Below are positions 1-8,966 of a stretch of 64,000 nucleotides of DNA, piece after piece. Numbering within the stretch: position 1 is the first letter of the stretch; each line of letters begins with the position of its first letter. The DNA lies in the NCBI RefSeq assembly GCF_021389935.1, contig NZ_CP089979.1:1221001-1285000 (forward strand), in the 5' to 3' direction. The DNA is from Fulvivirga ligni (GTDB lineage Bacteria > Bacteroidota > Bacteroidia > Cytophagales > Cyclobacteriaceae). The position numbers and the translations under genes were made by a program. The notes below the pieces were generated by a model. The model saw nothing but the letters and a program-made list of their open reading frames with translations, was not told the origin of the DNA and did no database searches.

Positions 1-14
1 TTGTAGTCTTCTCA

Positions 15-1064
15 ATGCATAACGGACTAAAATTAAATCTAGGCTTTAACAACATCGTATATTTGATTCTAATAGCGCTATTTTACATATTAGCACTTTT
101 TATTGGAGGTAATGATATAGATTATGACCAAGCCCCTCATCTGGTAATAATCTTAATTTTAACAGTTTTAGCTACAGATTATAAATTTAGCCTTAAGAAC
201 ATTGTAATTTTATCTAAAGGTTTTCTAATCATTAATGTATTAATCATTGTGTATTGTATTTTCTATAATCAAATGGATATTGCATTTATTGAAGCCCGTT
301 CTTTCTTTAGATTTAAAAGTTTATTTTTAGAGCCATCTATAGCAAGCTTTTATTTTATCTTAATGTTTATTCTACTGTATAATTTTGATAAAAAGATATC
401 CATATATACATTATTGTCATTACTCTTTATAGTATTAACCTTTTCCGGTTCAGGGTACGTTATGTTGACGCTTGTTATAATCGTACTTTTAAGGTCGGCT
501 AAATTATCATATAATAGTCTTCTTGGTTTCGCACTTATCATTATACTACTTATTACGATTAGCATACTATTAGCTCAAATTGATGCATTTCAGAGTTTAA
601 TTGTTAAAAGGCTGGGCTCTGTTCAGGAGGGTAGAGATAACAGTTCCAAGTTGAGATTTTTAGCACCTTTTGAGGTAATGTATTTTACTTTAAAATCATC
701 CCCGATCTTCGGTTTTGGTTTTGGGAATTTAGCTAACACATTAAGCCGAAATTCAAGCAGCTTTCAATATCAAAGGATATTTGATGGAGCCTTCACTGAG
801 AAAGTAAATAATATTTATGCAATAATCTGTGGCTCAGGAGGAATTACATTTCTTTTGTATCATTTCTACTATTTATACAAAAACGTTTATTCCAGAATAA
901 TTAGTGGCAATAGCGCTTTGTTTATTATGCTATTGATATATCCTTTTTTCTCGGGCCATTTTGTTCATATATTTTATTGGTATCTAATTTATTTAATTAG
1001 GCATATTTATTTGGCTACTCACACTAAAATTAATAATAATGAGGAAGAAGCTTGCTATTGTTGA
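15..1064 (+). CDS. O-antigen polymerase-like (Wzy-type) membrane protein, possibly 5'-partial
   Basis: Polytopic membrane protein of 349 residues with about nine or ten hydrophobic segments. A long polar stretch around residues 190-270 ends in the motif GFGFGNLANTLSR, as in polymerases that assemble polysaccharide repeat units in the inner membrane. There is no stop codon in frame between base 3 and the ATG, so the gene may begin upstream of the window; a length below the usual 400 or so residues fits that. It overlaps the next glycosyltransferase gene by 26 bases, which indicates one transcript for a surface polysaccharide cluster. The sequence is visibly AT-rich, as is common for such clusters. 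Assignment to polymerase rather than ligase rests on topology and neighbours only. Confidence 0.55.
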   Translation: MHNGLKLNLGFNNIVYLILIALFYILALFIGGNDIDYDQAPHLVIILILTVLATDYKFSLKNIVILSKGFLIINVLIIVYCIFYNQMDIAFIEARSFFRFKSLFLEPSIASFYFILMFILLYNFDKKISIYTLLSLLFIVLTFSGSGYVMLTLVIIVLLRSAKLSYNSLLGFALIIILLITISILLAQIDAFQSLIVKRLGSVQEGRDNSSKLRFLAPFEVMYFTLKSSPIFGFGFGNLANTLSRNSSSFQYQRIFDGAFTEKVNNIYAIICGSGGITFLLYHFYYLYKNVYSRIISGNSALFIMLLIYPFFSGHFVHIFYWYLIYLIRHIYLATHTKINNNEEEACYC

Positions 1065-2106
1065 TCCCTCCTCTAGAACTCTTCCATACGATTTTCATTA
1101 TATTGAGCAAGTTTCAAAGGAGTTTGACGTTGTTTTTTATTGCTCTAAAACTCAATTTAATGGTGATTTTATTTCCTTGATAAGGGCGCTACCTAATGTT
1201 GAGGTTAAGGAGTTTAATGTTTCAAATAGAGGTAGAGTGATGGGGCTTATCTCTTATCTTGGGTTGTTGTTATCAATTATAAGTAATGTGCGAAAATATA
1301 AATATGTGCATTTCCAATGGAGTATAGCCTTTACTCTGGAGCTACCTTTATTTTTCATAATTAAGAATAAGCTTTGTTTTACTTTCCACAATAAAGTTCC
1401 TCATCATTATGAAAAGATGACTTTTTGGCCTTTCAAAATTATTTCACGTTTAAGTAGATTAGTTTTCTTTGTAAGTGAAACAGTTGCAGAAGAATTTATA
1501 AAGGATTATAAACTAACTTCAACTGAAAAAGTGAAGGTTGTCCCTCATGGGGTGATGTCTTTAAATGAAGATAATTCTGTTTTACTACACAAAAGTCCTA
1601 ATCTTGAAAAAGAGTTGATATTTTGGGGTAACGTAAAGCCCTATAAAGGAGTAGAATTATTTGAGTTCATCCCCCAAAATATTCCAAGGTCCATTTATGG
1701 AAAATGGGACAATAAGTTAAAAGGGCTAAAAGAAAGATTGCTGAAAAGTGGTGTTGAAGTGGTTGATAAATATCTAACGGTTGATGAAATTCTGAATGTA
1801 ATTGAGCGTAATGGTATATTCGTTTTACCGTACTTAAAGGCATCACAATCTGGTGTACTCTATACTTTACTTAACTATGGTTGTGTCTTTATCAGTTCTA
1901 GAGTTGGTGACAGTGCGAGTGTATTAAAAAAAGGGGGCTTAGAAGGCCTACTTTTCACATATGGGGATGTACATGAATTGATTGATGCTGTAGAATATTG
2001 TCATTCTCATTATGACGAGATAAAAAATAAACTTCACACTTTGAAAATAGAGTATTCATGGGCTAACATTATTAAAAACGGAACATATGAATTTGGCTCA
2101 AAATAG
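1039..2106 (+). CDS. GT4-like glycosyltransferase
   Basis: Cytoplasmic glycosyltransferase of 355 residues with GT-B architecture. The N-terminal half carries a Rossmann-type pattern beginning KLAIVDPSSRTLPYDFHYIE. The C-terminal donor-binding half has LIFWGNVKPYKGVELFE (around residue 195) and YLKASQSGVLYTLLNYG (residues 265-281), where family 4 enzymes have their nucleotide-sugar loop, although the usual E-x7-E pair is not clear. It probably transfers one sugar of the repeat unit made by this cluster. It starts inside the end of the preceding polymerase-like gene and itself overlaps the following gene by 20 bases, so the three genes are translationally packed. Donor and acceptor cannot be read from the sequence. 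Confidence 0.7.
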   Translation: MRKKLAIVDPSSRTLPYDFHYIEQVSKEFDVVFYCSKTQFNGDFISLIRALPNVEVKEFNVSNRGRVMGLISYLGLLLSIISNVRKYKYVHFQWSIAFTLELPLFFIIKNKLCFTFHNKVPHHYEKMTFWPFKIISRLSRLVFFVSETVAEEFIKDYKLTSTEKVKVVPHGVMSLNEDNSVLLHKSPNLEKELIFWGNVKPYKGVELFEFIPQNIPRSIYGKWDNKLKGLKERLLKSGVEVVDKYLTVDEILNVIERNGIFVLPYLKASQSGVLYTLLNYGCVFISSRVGDSASVLKKGGLEGLLFTYGDVHELIDAVEYCHSHYDEIKNKLHTLKIEYSWANIIKNGTYEFGSK

Positions 2107-3337
2107 ATTTAAAGTACTGGGGAATTTATTTTTTTGCGGATTAATATGCTTTGTAGTAACAATGCCATTACCTCCGATTTATAACTCTTTGTCAATTGTA
2201 TTTTTATTCTTGATAAGAATAGTGACGTGTATTGTCAGTCAAAAGATAGGGGTTGACATAAGATTTAGAGAGTTGTTTTACTGTTTTGTATTTATCTTTT
2301 TTAGCTTCCTTATCAGTGCATTGTGGTCTGAGCATTTATCTGATATTTTTGTTCACCTTGAGAAAAGGTTATCGTATTTAGTTTTTCCCATTATTTTTTT
2401 TCTCACACCTTCTCTAATAAGTCGAAATAGAATCTTTATAGTTTTTAAGCTCTATGTTCTAGTAATAGTTGTAGTTGCACTTTACTGTGAGCTTAACGTT
2501 TTCGTCGATATTTATTTAAAAAATCAAAATTTTAATCAATGGAATAGTTGGAGATATACAAGTGACTATTTAAGTGGCTTCGTAAATTTACATCCCTCAT
2601 ACCTCAGTATTTATGTAAATATTGCATTAATACTGGTGTTGTATATGTCTAATTTAGGTAGAAATAAAATACAGTATGCACTGGTGGCATGTCTAATATG
2701 CTTTCTTTTTGGATTTAATGTTCTATTGGCTTCAAGAGTAAATTTTATGGTAAGTGTATTTTTAGTTGTTTTCCATCTATACAATGAGCTTTGCAAAAGA
2801 ATGCAGAGGAAATATGCTTTGGGAGGGATGCTTATAGCCATTTTTTGCATTTTTCTAATGCTCTATAATATGCCATATTTTCAATCAAAAATTGAGCAAA
2901 CAATGAGTTATTTATTGAATGAAAAAGTAAATAATGGTAACTCAACTAGTGCGCATTTTGCAGCATGGGAGTGTAGTTGGGAAAGTATTAATTCTCATAA
3001 TTTGTGGTTTGGCAATGGTTTGTCTAATGTAGATAACATTTTAGCTGATTGTTATAGCTCGAAAGGCTTTAATTATAATTTGCGCAATAAATTTAATTCC
3101 CATAATCAAATTTTTCAGATCGTCTTAGGTGTAGGCGTGATCGGGTTTATTCCTTTTTTACTGGCCTATATTAATTTAGTCATTAAAAAAAGTCTTTTAA
3201 TAAATCTATTTATCTTTGTTATTTCTGTAGCATGTATGGCTGAGTCAGTCCTTGCCCGGCAGAAGGGTATTATTGTTTTCATGTTTTTCGCTTGTATTCT
3301 TTACTATTGGTCTGGTAATGAAAAAAAACATGTATAG
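2087..3337 (+). CDS. O-antigen ligase/polymerase family (Wzy_C) membrane protein
   Basis: A 416-residue membrane protein with roughly eleven hydrophobic segments. Two polar motifs are typical of the O-antigen ligase superfamily: NLHPSYLSIYVN near residue 167 and FNSHNQIFQIVLGVGVIGF near residue 337, the latter in the large periplasmic loop with the conserved His. Such enzymes join or polymerise undecaprenyl-linked glycans at the periplasmic face. It is the second polymerase/ligase-like protein within three genes, so one of the two may be the polymerase and the other the ligase. The 20-base overlap with the upstream glycosyltransferase supports co-transcription. Which acceptor it uses is not visible. 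Confidence 0.7.
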   Translation: MNLAQNRFKVLGNLFFCGLICFVVTMPLPPIYNSLSIVFLFLIRIVTCIVSQKIGVDIRFRELFYCFVFIFFSFLISALWSEHLSDIFVHLEKRLSYLVFPIIFFLTPSLISRNRIFIVFKLYVLVIVVVALYCELNVFVDIYLKNQNFNQWNSWRYTSDYLSGFVNLHPSYLSIYVNIALILVLYMSNLGRNKIQYALVACLICFLFGFNVLLASRVNFMVSVFLVVFHLYNELCKRMQRKYALGGMLIAIFCIFLMLYNMPYFQSKIEQTMSYLLNEKVNNGNSTSAHFAAWECSWESINSHNLWFGNGLSNVDNILADCYSSKGFNYNLRNKFNSHNQIFQIVLGVGVIGFIPFLLAYINLVIKKSLLINLFIFVISVACMAESVLARQKGIIVFMFFACILYYWSGNEKKHV

Positions 3338-3388
3338 GATGAAGAATTTTTCGAAATTTTTCGTTAATGATAAAAAGAACTATTGTTT

Positions 3389-4147
3389 ATGACTAACTTA
3401 CTTTTTTCAATAATAACTGCGTCTCATAATTCCGCCGAGCATATTAGAGAAGCCATTAATTCGGTGCTTCAACAGGAATATCAGAATTGGGAATTGTTAG
3501 TTACGGATGATGGTTCTGATGATGAGACGGTTCAAATCATAAAAGAATATACGAAAGACGATAGCCGTATAAAAATCTTTGAAATGCTCCATAATTCTGG
3601 GCCGGCAATTGCACGTAACAATTCCATAAGTAAGGCTAAAGGACAACTTATAGCCTTTTTAGATAGTGATGACACTTGGGAGAGTGATAAGTTAAAGATG
3701 CAGTATGAGTTTTTTTTAAAGCACCCCGAATGCCCCCTCTTGTTTTCGTCTTATAATGTAATGGATAGTGCTGGGGCTTTGCTAAAAAGGCAAGAGGTGC
3801 CATCAAAAGTTACCTATAAAGAATTGCTTAAAAATTGTCCTATAGGCTGTTTAACTGCGGTTATAAACACAGATGTAACTGGCAAAGTTTATATGCCAGA
3901 TCTAAAGAAAAGGCAAGACTATGCATTATGGTTGAAAATTTTAAAAGAACACAAGTTTGCATTATCACTGGATAAGCCCCTGGCCAACTATCGTCTAGGT
4001 AATGCCACTGTTTCCAGTAATAAATTTAAGGTGATTAAATATCAATGGTTAACGTATTATAAGGTGGAAAACCTTAACTTTTTTCAGTCAATCTATTATA
4101 TGGTTCACTGGGCACTTCATGGTGTCAATAAGCACTATTTAAATTAA
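3389..4147 (+). CDS. GT2-family glycosyltransferase
   Basis: GT-A fold glycosyltransferase of 252 residues. The N-terminus reads LLFSIITASHNSAEHIREAI, followed by TDDGSDDET and the metal-binding DxD-type motif LIAFLDSDDTWESDKL near residue 88, all classic for family 2. DLKKRQDYALWLKIL near residue 175 matches the acceptor-side motif of Bacteroidota cluster enzymes. ATG at 3389 is preferred over a TTG two codons upstream. It lies 51 bases after the ligase-like gene and 47 bases before the WecA-like transferase, so it closes the polysaccharide cluster. It presumably adds a sugar to the lipid-linked intermediate on the cytoplasmic face; the sugar is unknown. Confidence 0.85.
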   Translation: MTNLLFSIITASHNSAEHIREAINSVLQQEYQNWELLVTDDGSDDETVQIIKEYTKDDSRIKIFEMLHNSGPAIARNNSISKAKGQLIAFLDSDDTWESDKLKMQYEFFLKHPECPLLFSSYNVMDSAGALLKRQEVPSKVTYKELLKNCPIGCLTAVINTDVTGKVYMPDLKKRQDYALWLKILKEHKFALSLDKPLANYRLGNATVSSNKFKVIKYQWLTYYKVENLNFFQSIYYMVHWALHGVNKHYLN

Positions 4148-4166
4148 ATAGTTTCGACTAAATTCA

Positions 4167-4174
4167 TACCTTTG
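4167..4174 (+). promoter_or_regulatory. Candidate -7 promoter element of the WecA-like gene
   Basis: TACCTTTG matches the Bacteroidota -7 consensus TAnnTTTG and lies 20 bases before the ATG at 4195, which would give a short leader. No convincing -33 TTG was found at the expected distance. Confidence 0.35.
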
Positions 4175-4194
4175 CGCATCTAAAAATATCTTAG

Positions 4195-5247
4195 ATGACT
4201 GCAATACTTCTTGCGATAGCTACATCATTCATAATCACATTTTTAGTGATCCCCGTGATCATTAAATATTCTAAGAAAAAGGCCAAGCTTTTGGATACTC
4301 CGGGCAGGAGAAAAATCCATAAGAAGATCACTCCTTCTATGGGGGGAGTCGGTATATTTCTTGGTTTTTTTGTGGCTTTGCTGGTGTGGTTGCCTTTAGA
4401 AGGTTTTGAGTATTTCAAATATATACTTGCAGGTACTGCTATTATCTTTCTGGTTGGTATCAGAGATGATATTGTTCCTTTGAGGCCGCTCTACAAGTTA
4501 GTAGGCCAGCTTATAGCAGCTTCTATTGTGGTGCTCTTTTCTGGGGTAAGGCTACATTCATTATACGGTTTGTTTGGTGTCTATGAAATGAATGAGGTGG
4601 TAAGTTATCTTATCAGCGTTTTCACTTTCATTGTAGTTACTAACTCTTTTAACCTTATTGACGGGTTAGATGGCCTGGCCGGTACTATTGCTTTAATAGC
4701 GCTCACTAGCTTTGGCCTTTGGTTCTATCTTATAGATCAGCCTTGGGTGGCATTGCTTTCTTTAAGCATTGCCGGAGCGGTATTGGCCTTCTTAACTTTT
4801 AACTGGGAGCCTTCTAAAATATTTATGGGAGATACCGGAGCGCTGGTCATAGGCTTTGTGTTTTCGGTGATGGTAATCACCTTTATTGATGCCAATTATA
4901 ATCTGCCAGAGAGCAATCCATTCAGATTTACAGCCTCTATAACCAGTGGAATATGCGTAATCATTATTCCCCTGTTTGATACATTAAGGATATTTATTCT
5001 TAGGATTTCGAAGAAGCAGTCACCGTTTGCCCCGGATAAGAATCATATTCATCATGCTTTGATGAGATTGGGGCTGAAGCATTCTGAAACTGCGGTGGCT
5101 TTAGGCATCCTCAACATTGGTTATATATTGCTGGCTGTGGCCTGCATGAATGTTAAAGATGCCATCTTATTGCCTTTATTGATAATAATGTCAGTGGTCT
5201 TGTCACTAACGCTGGATTTTCTAATTATCAGAAAGCTAAACCGATAA
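4195..5247 (+). CDS. wecA: Undecaprenyl-phosphate sugar-1-phosphate transferase (WecA/TagO-like)
   Basis: Integral membrane transferase of 350 residues in the polyprenyl-phosphate N-acetylhexosamine-1-phosphate transferase family. It moves a HexNAc-1-phosphate from a UDP-sugar to undecaprenyl phosphate, the first step of lipid-linked glycan synthesis. Visible motifs are GIRDDIVPLRP near residue 88 (metal-binding Asp pair), NLIDGLDGLAGT near 153, IFMGDTGALVIGF near 208 and HIHHALMRLG near 283, the His-rich loop typical of WecA/TagO rather than MraY. About eleven membrane segments are present. It has its own candidate promoter and is the last gene of the polysaccharide block, convergent with cysQ. 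The exact sugar (GlcNAc or other) is not determined. Confidence 0.85.
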   Translation: MTAILLAIATSFIITFLVIPVIIKYSKKKAKLLDTPGRRKIHKKITPSMGGVGIFLGFFVALLVWLPLEGFEYFKYILAGTAIIFLVGIRDDIVPLRPLYKLVGQLIAASIVVLFSGVRLHSLYGLFGVYEMNEVVSYLISVFTFIVVTNSFNLIDGLDGLAGTIALIALTSFGLWFYLIDQPWVALLSLSIAGAVLAFLTFNWEPSKIFMGDTGALVIGFVFSVMVITFIDANYNLPESNPFRFTASITSGICVIIIPLFDTLRIFILRISKKQSPFAPDKNHIHHALMRLGLKHSETAVALGILNIGYILLAVACMNVKDAILLPLLIIMSVVLSLTLDFLIIRKLNR

Positions 5248-5255
5248 CGGTTTAG
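5236..5255. terminator. Bidirectional hairpin at the wecA/cysQ convergence
   Basis: CTAAACCG and CGGTTTAG form an 8-bp perfect stem around the loop ATAA. The stem contains the last codons of both convergent genes (stops at 5245-5247 and 5252-5254). No strong U-run follows on either strand, so termination is inferred. Confidence 0.45.
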
Positions 5256-6016
5256 AATCCAAGGGCCAGAAATCCAGTATTCAATAATGTTTCTTTGTTA
5301 TAAGTAAAAGGTACAGGTCCTGTTTCTTTCAGTACAGTACCACCAGCACTTTCAAGTACAGCTTGTCCTGCAGCCGTATCCCATTCCATAGTAGGCCCAT
5401 GACGGTAATAAATGTCTGCTTTACCTTCTGCCACCATGCAGAACTTTAGAGAACTACCTACTGAAATACTGTCAGTAACATCGTATTGCTTCAATAATAC
5501 TTCTTCTTCAGGAGATGCGTGAGACTTGCTTCTTACGGCTATTCTATTAGCAGTAGATCCATTTACTTTCAAAGGAGACTCTTCTCCATTTACAAGTTTA
5601 AATGCTCTTTCACCTGTACCTACATAAACTACATCAGGCACTGGCGCATACACAATACCAAATACTGGTTTGTGCTTATTGATCAAAGCTATATTTACAG
5701 TAAACTCACCATTTCTGTTGATAAATTCTTTAGTACCATCTAAAGGATCTACTAACCAAAAAGTGTCATACTTGATTCTAGTGCTATATTCTATTTCATT
5801 CCCTTCTTCAGAGATAATTGGTATTTCAGGGTATAATTTAGATAACCCCTTCATAATCACAGCATGAGATGCTTTATCTGCTAGTGTCAGTGGAGAGTCA
5901 TCACTTTTGTGTTCAACGTTACCAGCAAGTTCTTTATCATGATAAATATTAAGAATGGCCTGGCCGGCATGTAGAGCTAAATCAACCAGCTCCTGGGTGT
6001 TAATGGTTTCTATCAT
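5252..6016 (-). CDS. cysQ: 3'(2'),5'-bisphosphate nucleotidase
   Basis: Inositol-monophosphatase superfamily enzyme of 254 residues that hydrolyses 3'-phosphoadenosine 5'-phosphate to AMP, recycling the by-product of PAPS-dependent reactions. Metal-site motifs are present: EEGNE (residues 70-74), DPLDGTKEF (90-98) and the C-terminal WDTAAGQAVLESAGG. The ATG at 6016 is chosen because homology-like sequence begins at MIETINTQELVDLA; the longer reading from 6034 adds six unconvincing residues. It is divergent from cysC with 80 bases between the starts, consistent with shared control of sulfate activation. Family and context agree well. Confidence 0.9.
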   Translation of the reverse strand: MIETINTQELVDLALHAGQAILNIYHDKELAGNVEHKSDDSPLTLADKASHAVIMKGLSKLYPEIPIISEEGNEIEYSTRIKYDTFWLVDPLDGTKEFINRNGEFTVNIALINKHKPVFGIVYAPVPDVVYVGTGERAFKLVNGEESPLKVNGSTANRIAVRSKSHASPEEEVLLKQYDVTDSISVGSSLKFCMVAEGKADIYYRHGPTMEWDTAAGQAVLESAGGTVLKETGPVPFTYNKETLLNTGFLALGF

Positions 6017-6070
6017 GTAAACAAAACTACACAAAAGGCTATAGGGTTTATTAATTAACTTAATTAATTG

Positions 6071-6078
6071 TATTTTTG
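6071..6078 (+). promoter_or_regulatory. Candidate -7 promoter element of cysC
   Basis: TATTTTTG matches TAnnTTTG and lies 18 bases before the chosen ATG at 6097. This argues against the TTG start at 6076, which would fall inside the promoter element. Confidence 0.4.
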
Positions 6079-6096
6079 GCGTTTAAATTTCAAATA

Positions 6097-6699
6097 ATGG
6101 CTGAAAACATCCATCCCATATTCGATAAGATATTAAATACCCAACAGAAGGAAGAGTTACTCAAGCAAAAATCCCTTGTTATTTGGATGGTAGGGCTTTC
6201 CGGATCAGGAAAAAGCACTGTAGCGAGAGGTCTCGAAAACAAACTTCACGAAGAAGGATATTTAACATCATTGTTGGATGGCGATAATTTAAGAACCGGT
6301 TTAAACAATAATCTAGGCTTCTCTGAGGAAGATAGAACGGAAAATATTAGAAGAGCAGCAGAAGCTTCTAAACTATTAGCCGCGAACGGTGTAATTACTA
6401 TATGCTCTTTGATAAGCCCCACCGAAAAAATTCGGAAGATGGCAGCAGATATCATCGGAGATAAATATTGTGAGGTTTTTATAGATTGCCCTCTAGAAGA
6501 GTGTGAGAAAAGAGATGTGAAAGGACTTTACGCGAAAGCCAGAAGAGGTGAAATCAAAAGCTTTACAGGAATAGATTCACCGTTTGAAGCACCTCAAAAC
6601 CCTCATGTAAGACTAGCTACTGCTGAAGAGCCAGTTGAAGACAGTTTATCAAAACTTTTAGAATACATTTTGCCAAAAATAAAATTAAGTAAGAATTAA
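6097..6699 (+). CDS. cysC: Adenylylsulfate (APS) kinase
   Basis: Phosphorylates adenylylsulfate to PAPS with ATP in sulfate activation. The 200-residue cytoplasmic protein has a P-loop GLSGSGKST at residues 33-41 and the family motifs LLDGDNLRTGL, GFSEEDRTENIRR and DCPLEECEKRDVKGLYAKA, including the segment that accepts APS. The length is normal for a stand-alone kinase. ATG at 6097 is used because an upstream TTG at 6076 overlaps a promoter-like element. Its stop codon overlaps the cysD start by one base (TAATG), so cysC, cysD and cysN form one unit, with cysQ divergent upstream. PAPS may serve assimilation or sulfation of surface polysaccharides; no PAPS reductase is visible here. Confidence 0.95.
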   Translation: MAENIHPIFDKILNTQQKEELLKQKSLVIWMVGLSGSGKSTVARGLENKLHEEGYLTSLLDGDNLRTGLNNNLGFSEEDRTENIRRAAEASKLLAANGVITICSLISPTEKIRKMAADIIGDKYCEVFIDCPLEECEKRDVKGLYAKARRGEIKSFTGIDSPFEAPQNPHVRLATAEEPVEDSLSKLLEYILPKIKLSKN

Positions 6700-7604
6700 T
6701 GAAGGCTTACAACTTGACCCACTTAAAAGAGCTGGAAGCGGAAGCAATATACGTTATCCGCGAAGTAGCAGCTCAGTTTGAAAATCCTGCCATATTATTT
6801 TCCGGTGGTAAGGACTCTATTACAGTAGCACATTTAGCGAAAAAGGCATTCTTTCCAGGTAAAGTTCCTTTTCCATTAGTGCACATAGATACCGGACATA
6901 ACTTCCCTGAAACCATTCAGTTTAGAGATGATTTCGTGAAAGAAATGGGAGCTGAACTAATCGTAGGATCGGTTCAGAAATCAATTGATGAAGGCAAAGT
7001 AGTAGAAGAGAAAGGCTTTAACGCCAGTAGAAATGGTTTACAGACAGTAACATTATTAGAAACTATTGAATCTAATAAGTTTGATGCTTGTCTAGGTGGG
7101 GCCAGAAGAGATGAGGAAAAAGCCAGAGCTAAAGAGAGATTCTTCTCACATAGAGATGAGTTTGGACAGTGGGATCCTAAAAACCAGAGACCAGAGCTTT
7201 GGAACATATTTAACGGGAAAAAACATTTTGGAGAGAACTTTAGAGTGTTCCCTATCAGTAACTGGACTGAAATGGATGTGTGGCAGTACATCTTGCAAGA
7301 GAAAATTGAATTGCCATCATTATACTTTGCTCACGAGCGTGATATTTTCGTTAGAGATAACGTGATCATGGCCGAGTGTGATTTTATTCAGCAAAGAGAT
7401 ACTGAAATTACAGAAAAGAGAACTGTAAGATTCAGAACTATTGGTGATATGACTTGTACTGGAGCAGTAGAGTCTTCAGCATCTACTTTAGAAGATATAA
7501 TCGAAGAAGTAGCAGCGGCAAGATCTACAGAACGAGGAACCAGATCGGATGATAAAAGATCAGAGGCGGCTATGGAAGACCGTAAAAAACAAGGTTATTT
7601 TTAA
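6699..7604 (+). CDS. cysD: Sulfate adenylyltransferase subunit 2
   Basis: Catalytic ATP-pyrophosphatase subunit of the heterodimeric ATP sulfurylase, forming APS from ATP and sulfate. The PP-loop ILFSGGKDSI sits near residues 32-41, followed by HIDTGHNFPE, the GGARRDEEKARAKERFFS segment and the conserved end MEDRKKQGYF. The 301-residue length is that of the E. coli protein. It is translationally coupled to cysC by a one-base overlap and followed after 78 bases by its GTPase partner cysN. No oddities were seen. Confidence 0.97.
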   Translation: MKAYNLTHLKELEAEAIYVIREVAAQFENPAILFSGGKDSITVAHLAKKAFFPGKVPFPLVHIDTGHNFPETIQFRDDFVKEMGAELIVGSVQKSIDEGKVVEEKGFNASRNGLQTVTLLETIESNKFDACLGGARRDEEKARAKERFFSHRDEFGQWDPKNQRPELWNIFNGKKHFGENFRVFPISNWTEMDVWQYILQEKIELPSLYFAHERDIFVRDNVIMAECDFIQQRDTEITEKRTVRFRTIGDMTCTGAVESSASTLEDIIEEVAAARSTERGTRSDDKRSEAAMEDRKKQGYF

Positions 7605-7682
7605 TATCTCTTTTTTAAAATCATTTTAACAAGCATTACTCGTATCGTAAGATTTTAACGGTCTTACAAAATCCAGAAAATA

Positions 7683-8963
7683 ATGAGCAATAATAATACA
7701 GACGCTAAAGGATATTTAGATATGGAACTTCTACGCTTTACCACTGCAGGTAGTGTAGATGATGGTAAAAGTACTCTTATAGGAAGGCTTCTATATGACT
7801 CAAAGTCAATCTTTGAAGATCAGTATGAGGCTATCGAAGAGTCTAGTAAGAGAAAAGGAGATGAAAACGTAAACCTTGCTTTACTTACTGACGGACTTAG
7901 AGCTGAGCGTGAGCAGGGAATTACCATAGATGTAGCTTACAGATACTTCGCTACACCAAAAAGAAAGTTTATCATAGCTGATACTCCAGGACATATTCAG
8001 TACACCAGAAACATGGTTACTGGTGCTTCTACAGCTAACCTTGCCCTTATCCTGGTAGATGCCAGAAACGGTGTAGTAGAGCAAACACACAGACATACAT
8101 TCATTGCTTCTTTGTTAGGTATACCTCACGTGGTTTTTTGTATCAACAAAATGGACCTGGTAGACTACAGCGAAGAGGTTTACAATAAAATTAAAGGCGA
8201 TATTGAATCTTTCGCTTCTAAGCTTAATGTAAAAGATATCAGATTCATTCCTATCAGTGCCTTGAAAGGTGATAACGTAGTAAATGAGTCTGAGCAGACA
8301 CCTTGGTTTAAAGGTGGTACTTTACTTTACTTATTAGAAAATATTCACATAGGAAGTGACCACAATCACATCGATTGTCGTTTCCCTGTGCAGCATGTTA
8401 TCCGCCCTCATTCTGATAAATATCATGACTATAGAGGGTATGCTGGTAGAATAGCAGGTGGTGTGTTCAAACCTGGTGATACCGTTTCTGTATTACCTTC
8501 AGGATTCACCTCGAAAATTAAAAGTATAGATTCTTTTGATGGCGAGCTGGAAGAAGCGTTTGCTCCTATGTCTGTAACTATTCAGTTAGAAGATGATATA
8601 GACATCAGTCGTGGAGACATGATTGTGAGAGAAAACAACAAGCCAAACGTAGGTCAGGATGTAGAGATTATGCTTTGCTGGATGAATGAGAAAGCACTTG
8701 TTCCTAACGGTAAATACGGCATTAAGCATACTACAAACGATGCTCGTTGTATGGTGAAAAACATTCAGTATAAGGTAGATATCAACACTTTACACCGAAT
8801 TGAAGACGATAAGACCATTAAAATGAATGACATTGCCAGAGTAACATTGCGTACTACAAAGCCACTTTTCTTTGATAGGTATACAAGAAACAGAATTACA
8901 GGTAGTGTTATTTTAATAGATGAAGCTACAAATGAAACGGTAGCTGCAGGAATGATTATCTAA
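7683..8963 (+). CDS. cysN: Sulfate adenylyltransferase subunit 1 (GTPase)
   Basis: GTPase subunit that drives ATP sulfurylase. All translation-factor-type G motifs are visible: GSVDDGKST (23-31), the switch GITIDVAYRYF, DTPGH (100-104), NKMD (near 155) and SALKGDN, followed by two beta-barrel domains. At 426 residues it lacks any fused APS kinase domain, which agrees with a separate cysC gene. It follows cysD after 78 bases that contain the inverted repeat GTAAGA/TCTTAC (7647-7667) but no clear promoter. Only three bases separate its stop from the pheS start, so pheS is probably read from the same transcript, an unusual partner. Confidence 0.97.
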   Translation: MSNNNTDAKGYLDMELLRFTTAGSVDDGKSTLIGRLLYDSKSIFEDQYEAIEESSKRKGDENVNLALLTDGLRAEREQGITIDVAYRYFATPKRKFIIADTPGHIQYTRNMVTGASTANLALILVDARNGVVEQTHRHTFIASLLGIPHVVFCINKMDLVDYSEEVYNKIKGDIESFASKLNVKDIRFIPISALKGDNVVNESEQTPWFKGGTLLYLLENIHIGSDHNHIDCRFPVQHVIRPHSDKYHDYRGYAGRIAGGVFKPGDTVSVLPSGFTSKIKSIDSFDGELEEAFAPMSVTIQLEDDIDISRGDMIVRENNKPNVGQDVEIMLCWMNEKALVPNGKYGIKHTTNDARCMVKNIQYKVDINTLHRIEDDKTIKMNDIARVTLRTTKPLFFDRYTRNRITGSVILIDEATNETVAAGMII

Positions 8964-8966
8964 GTT

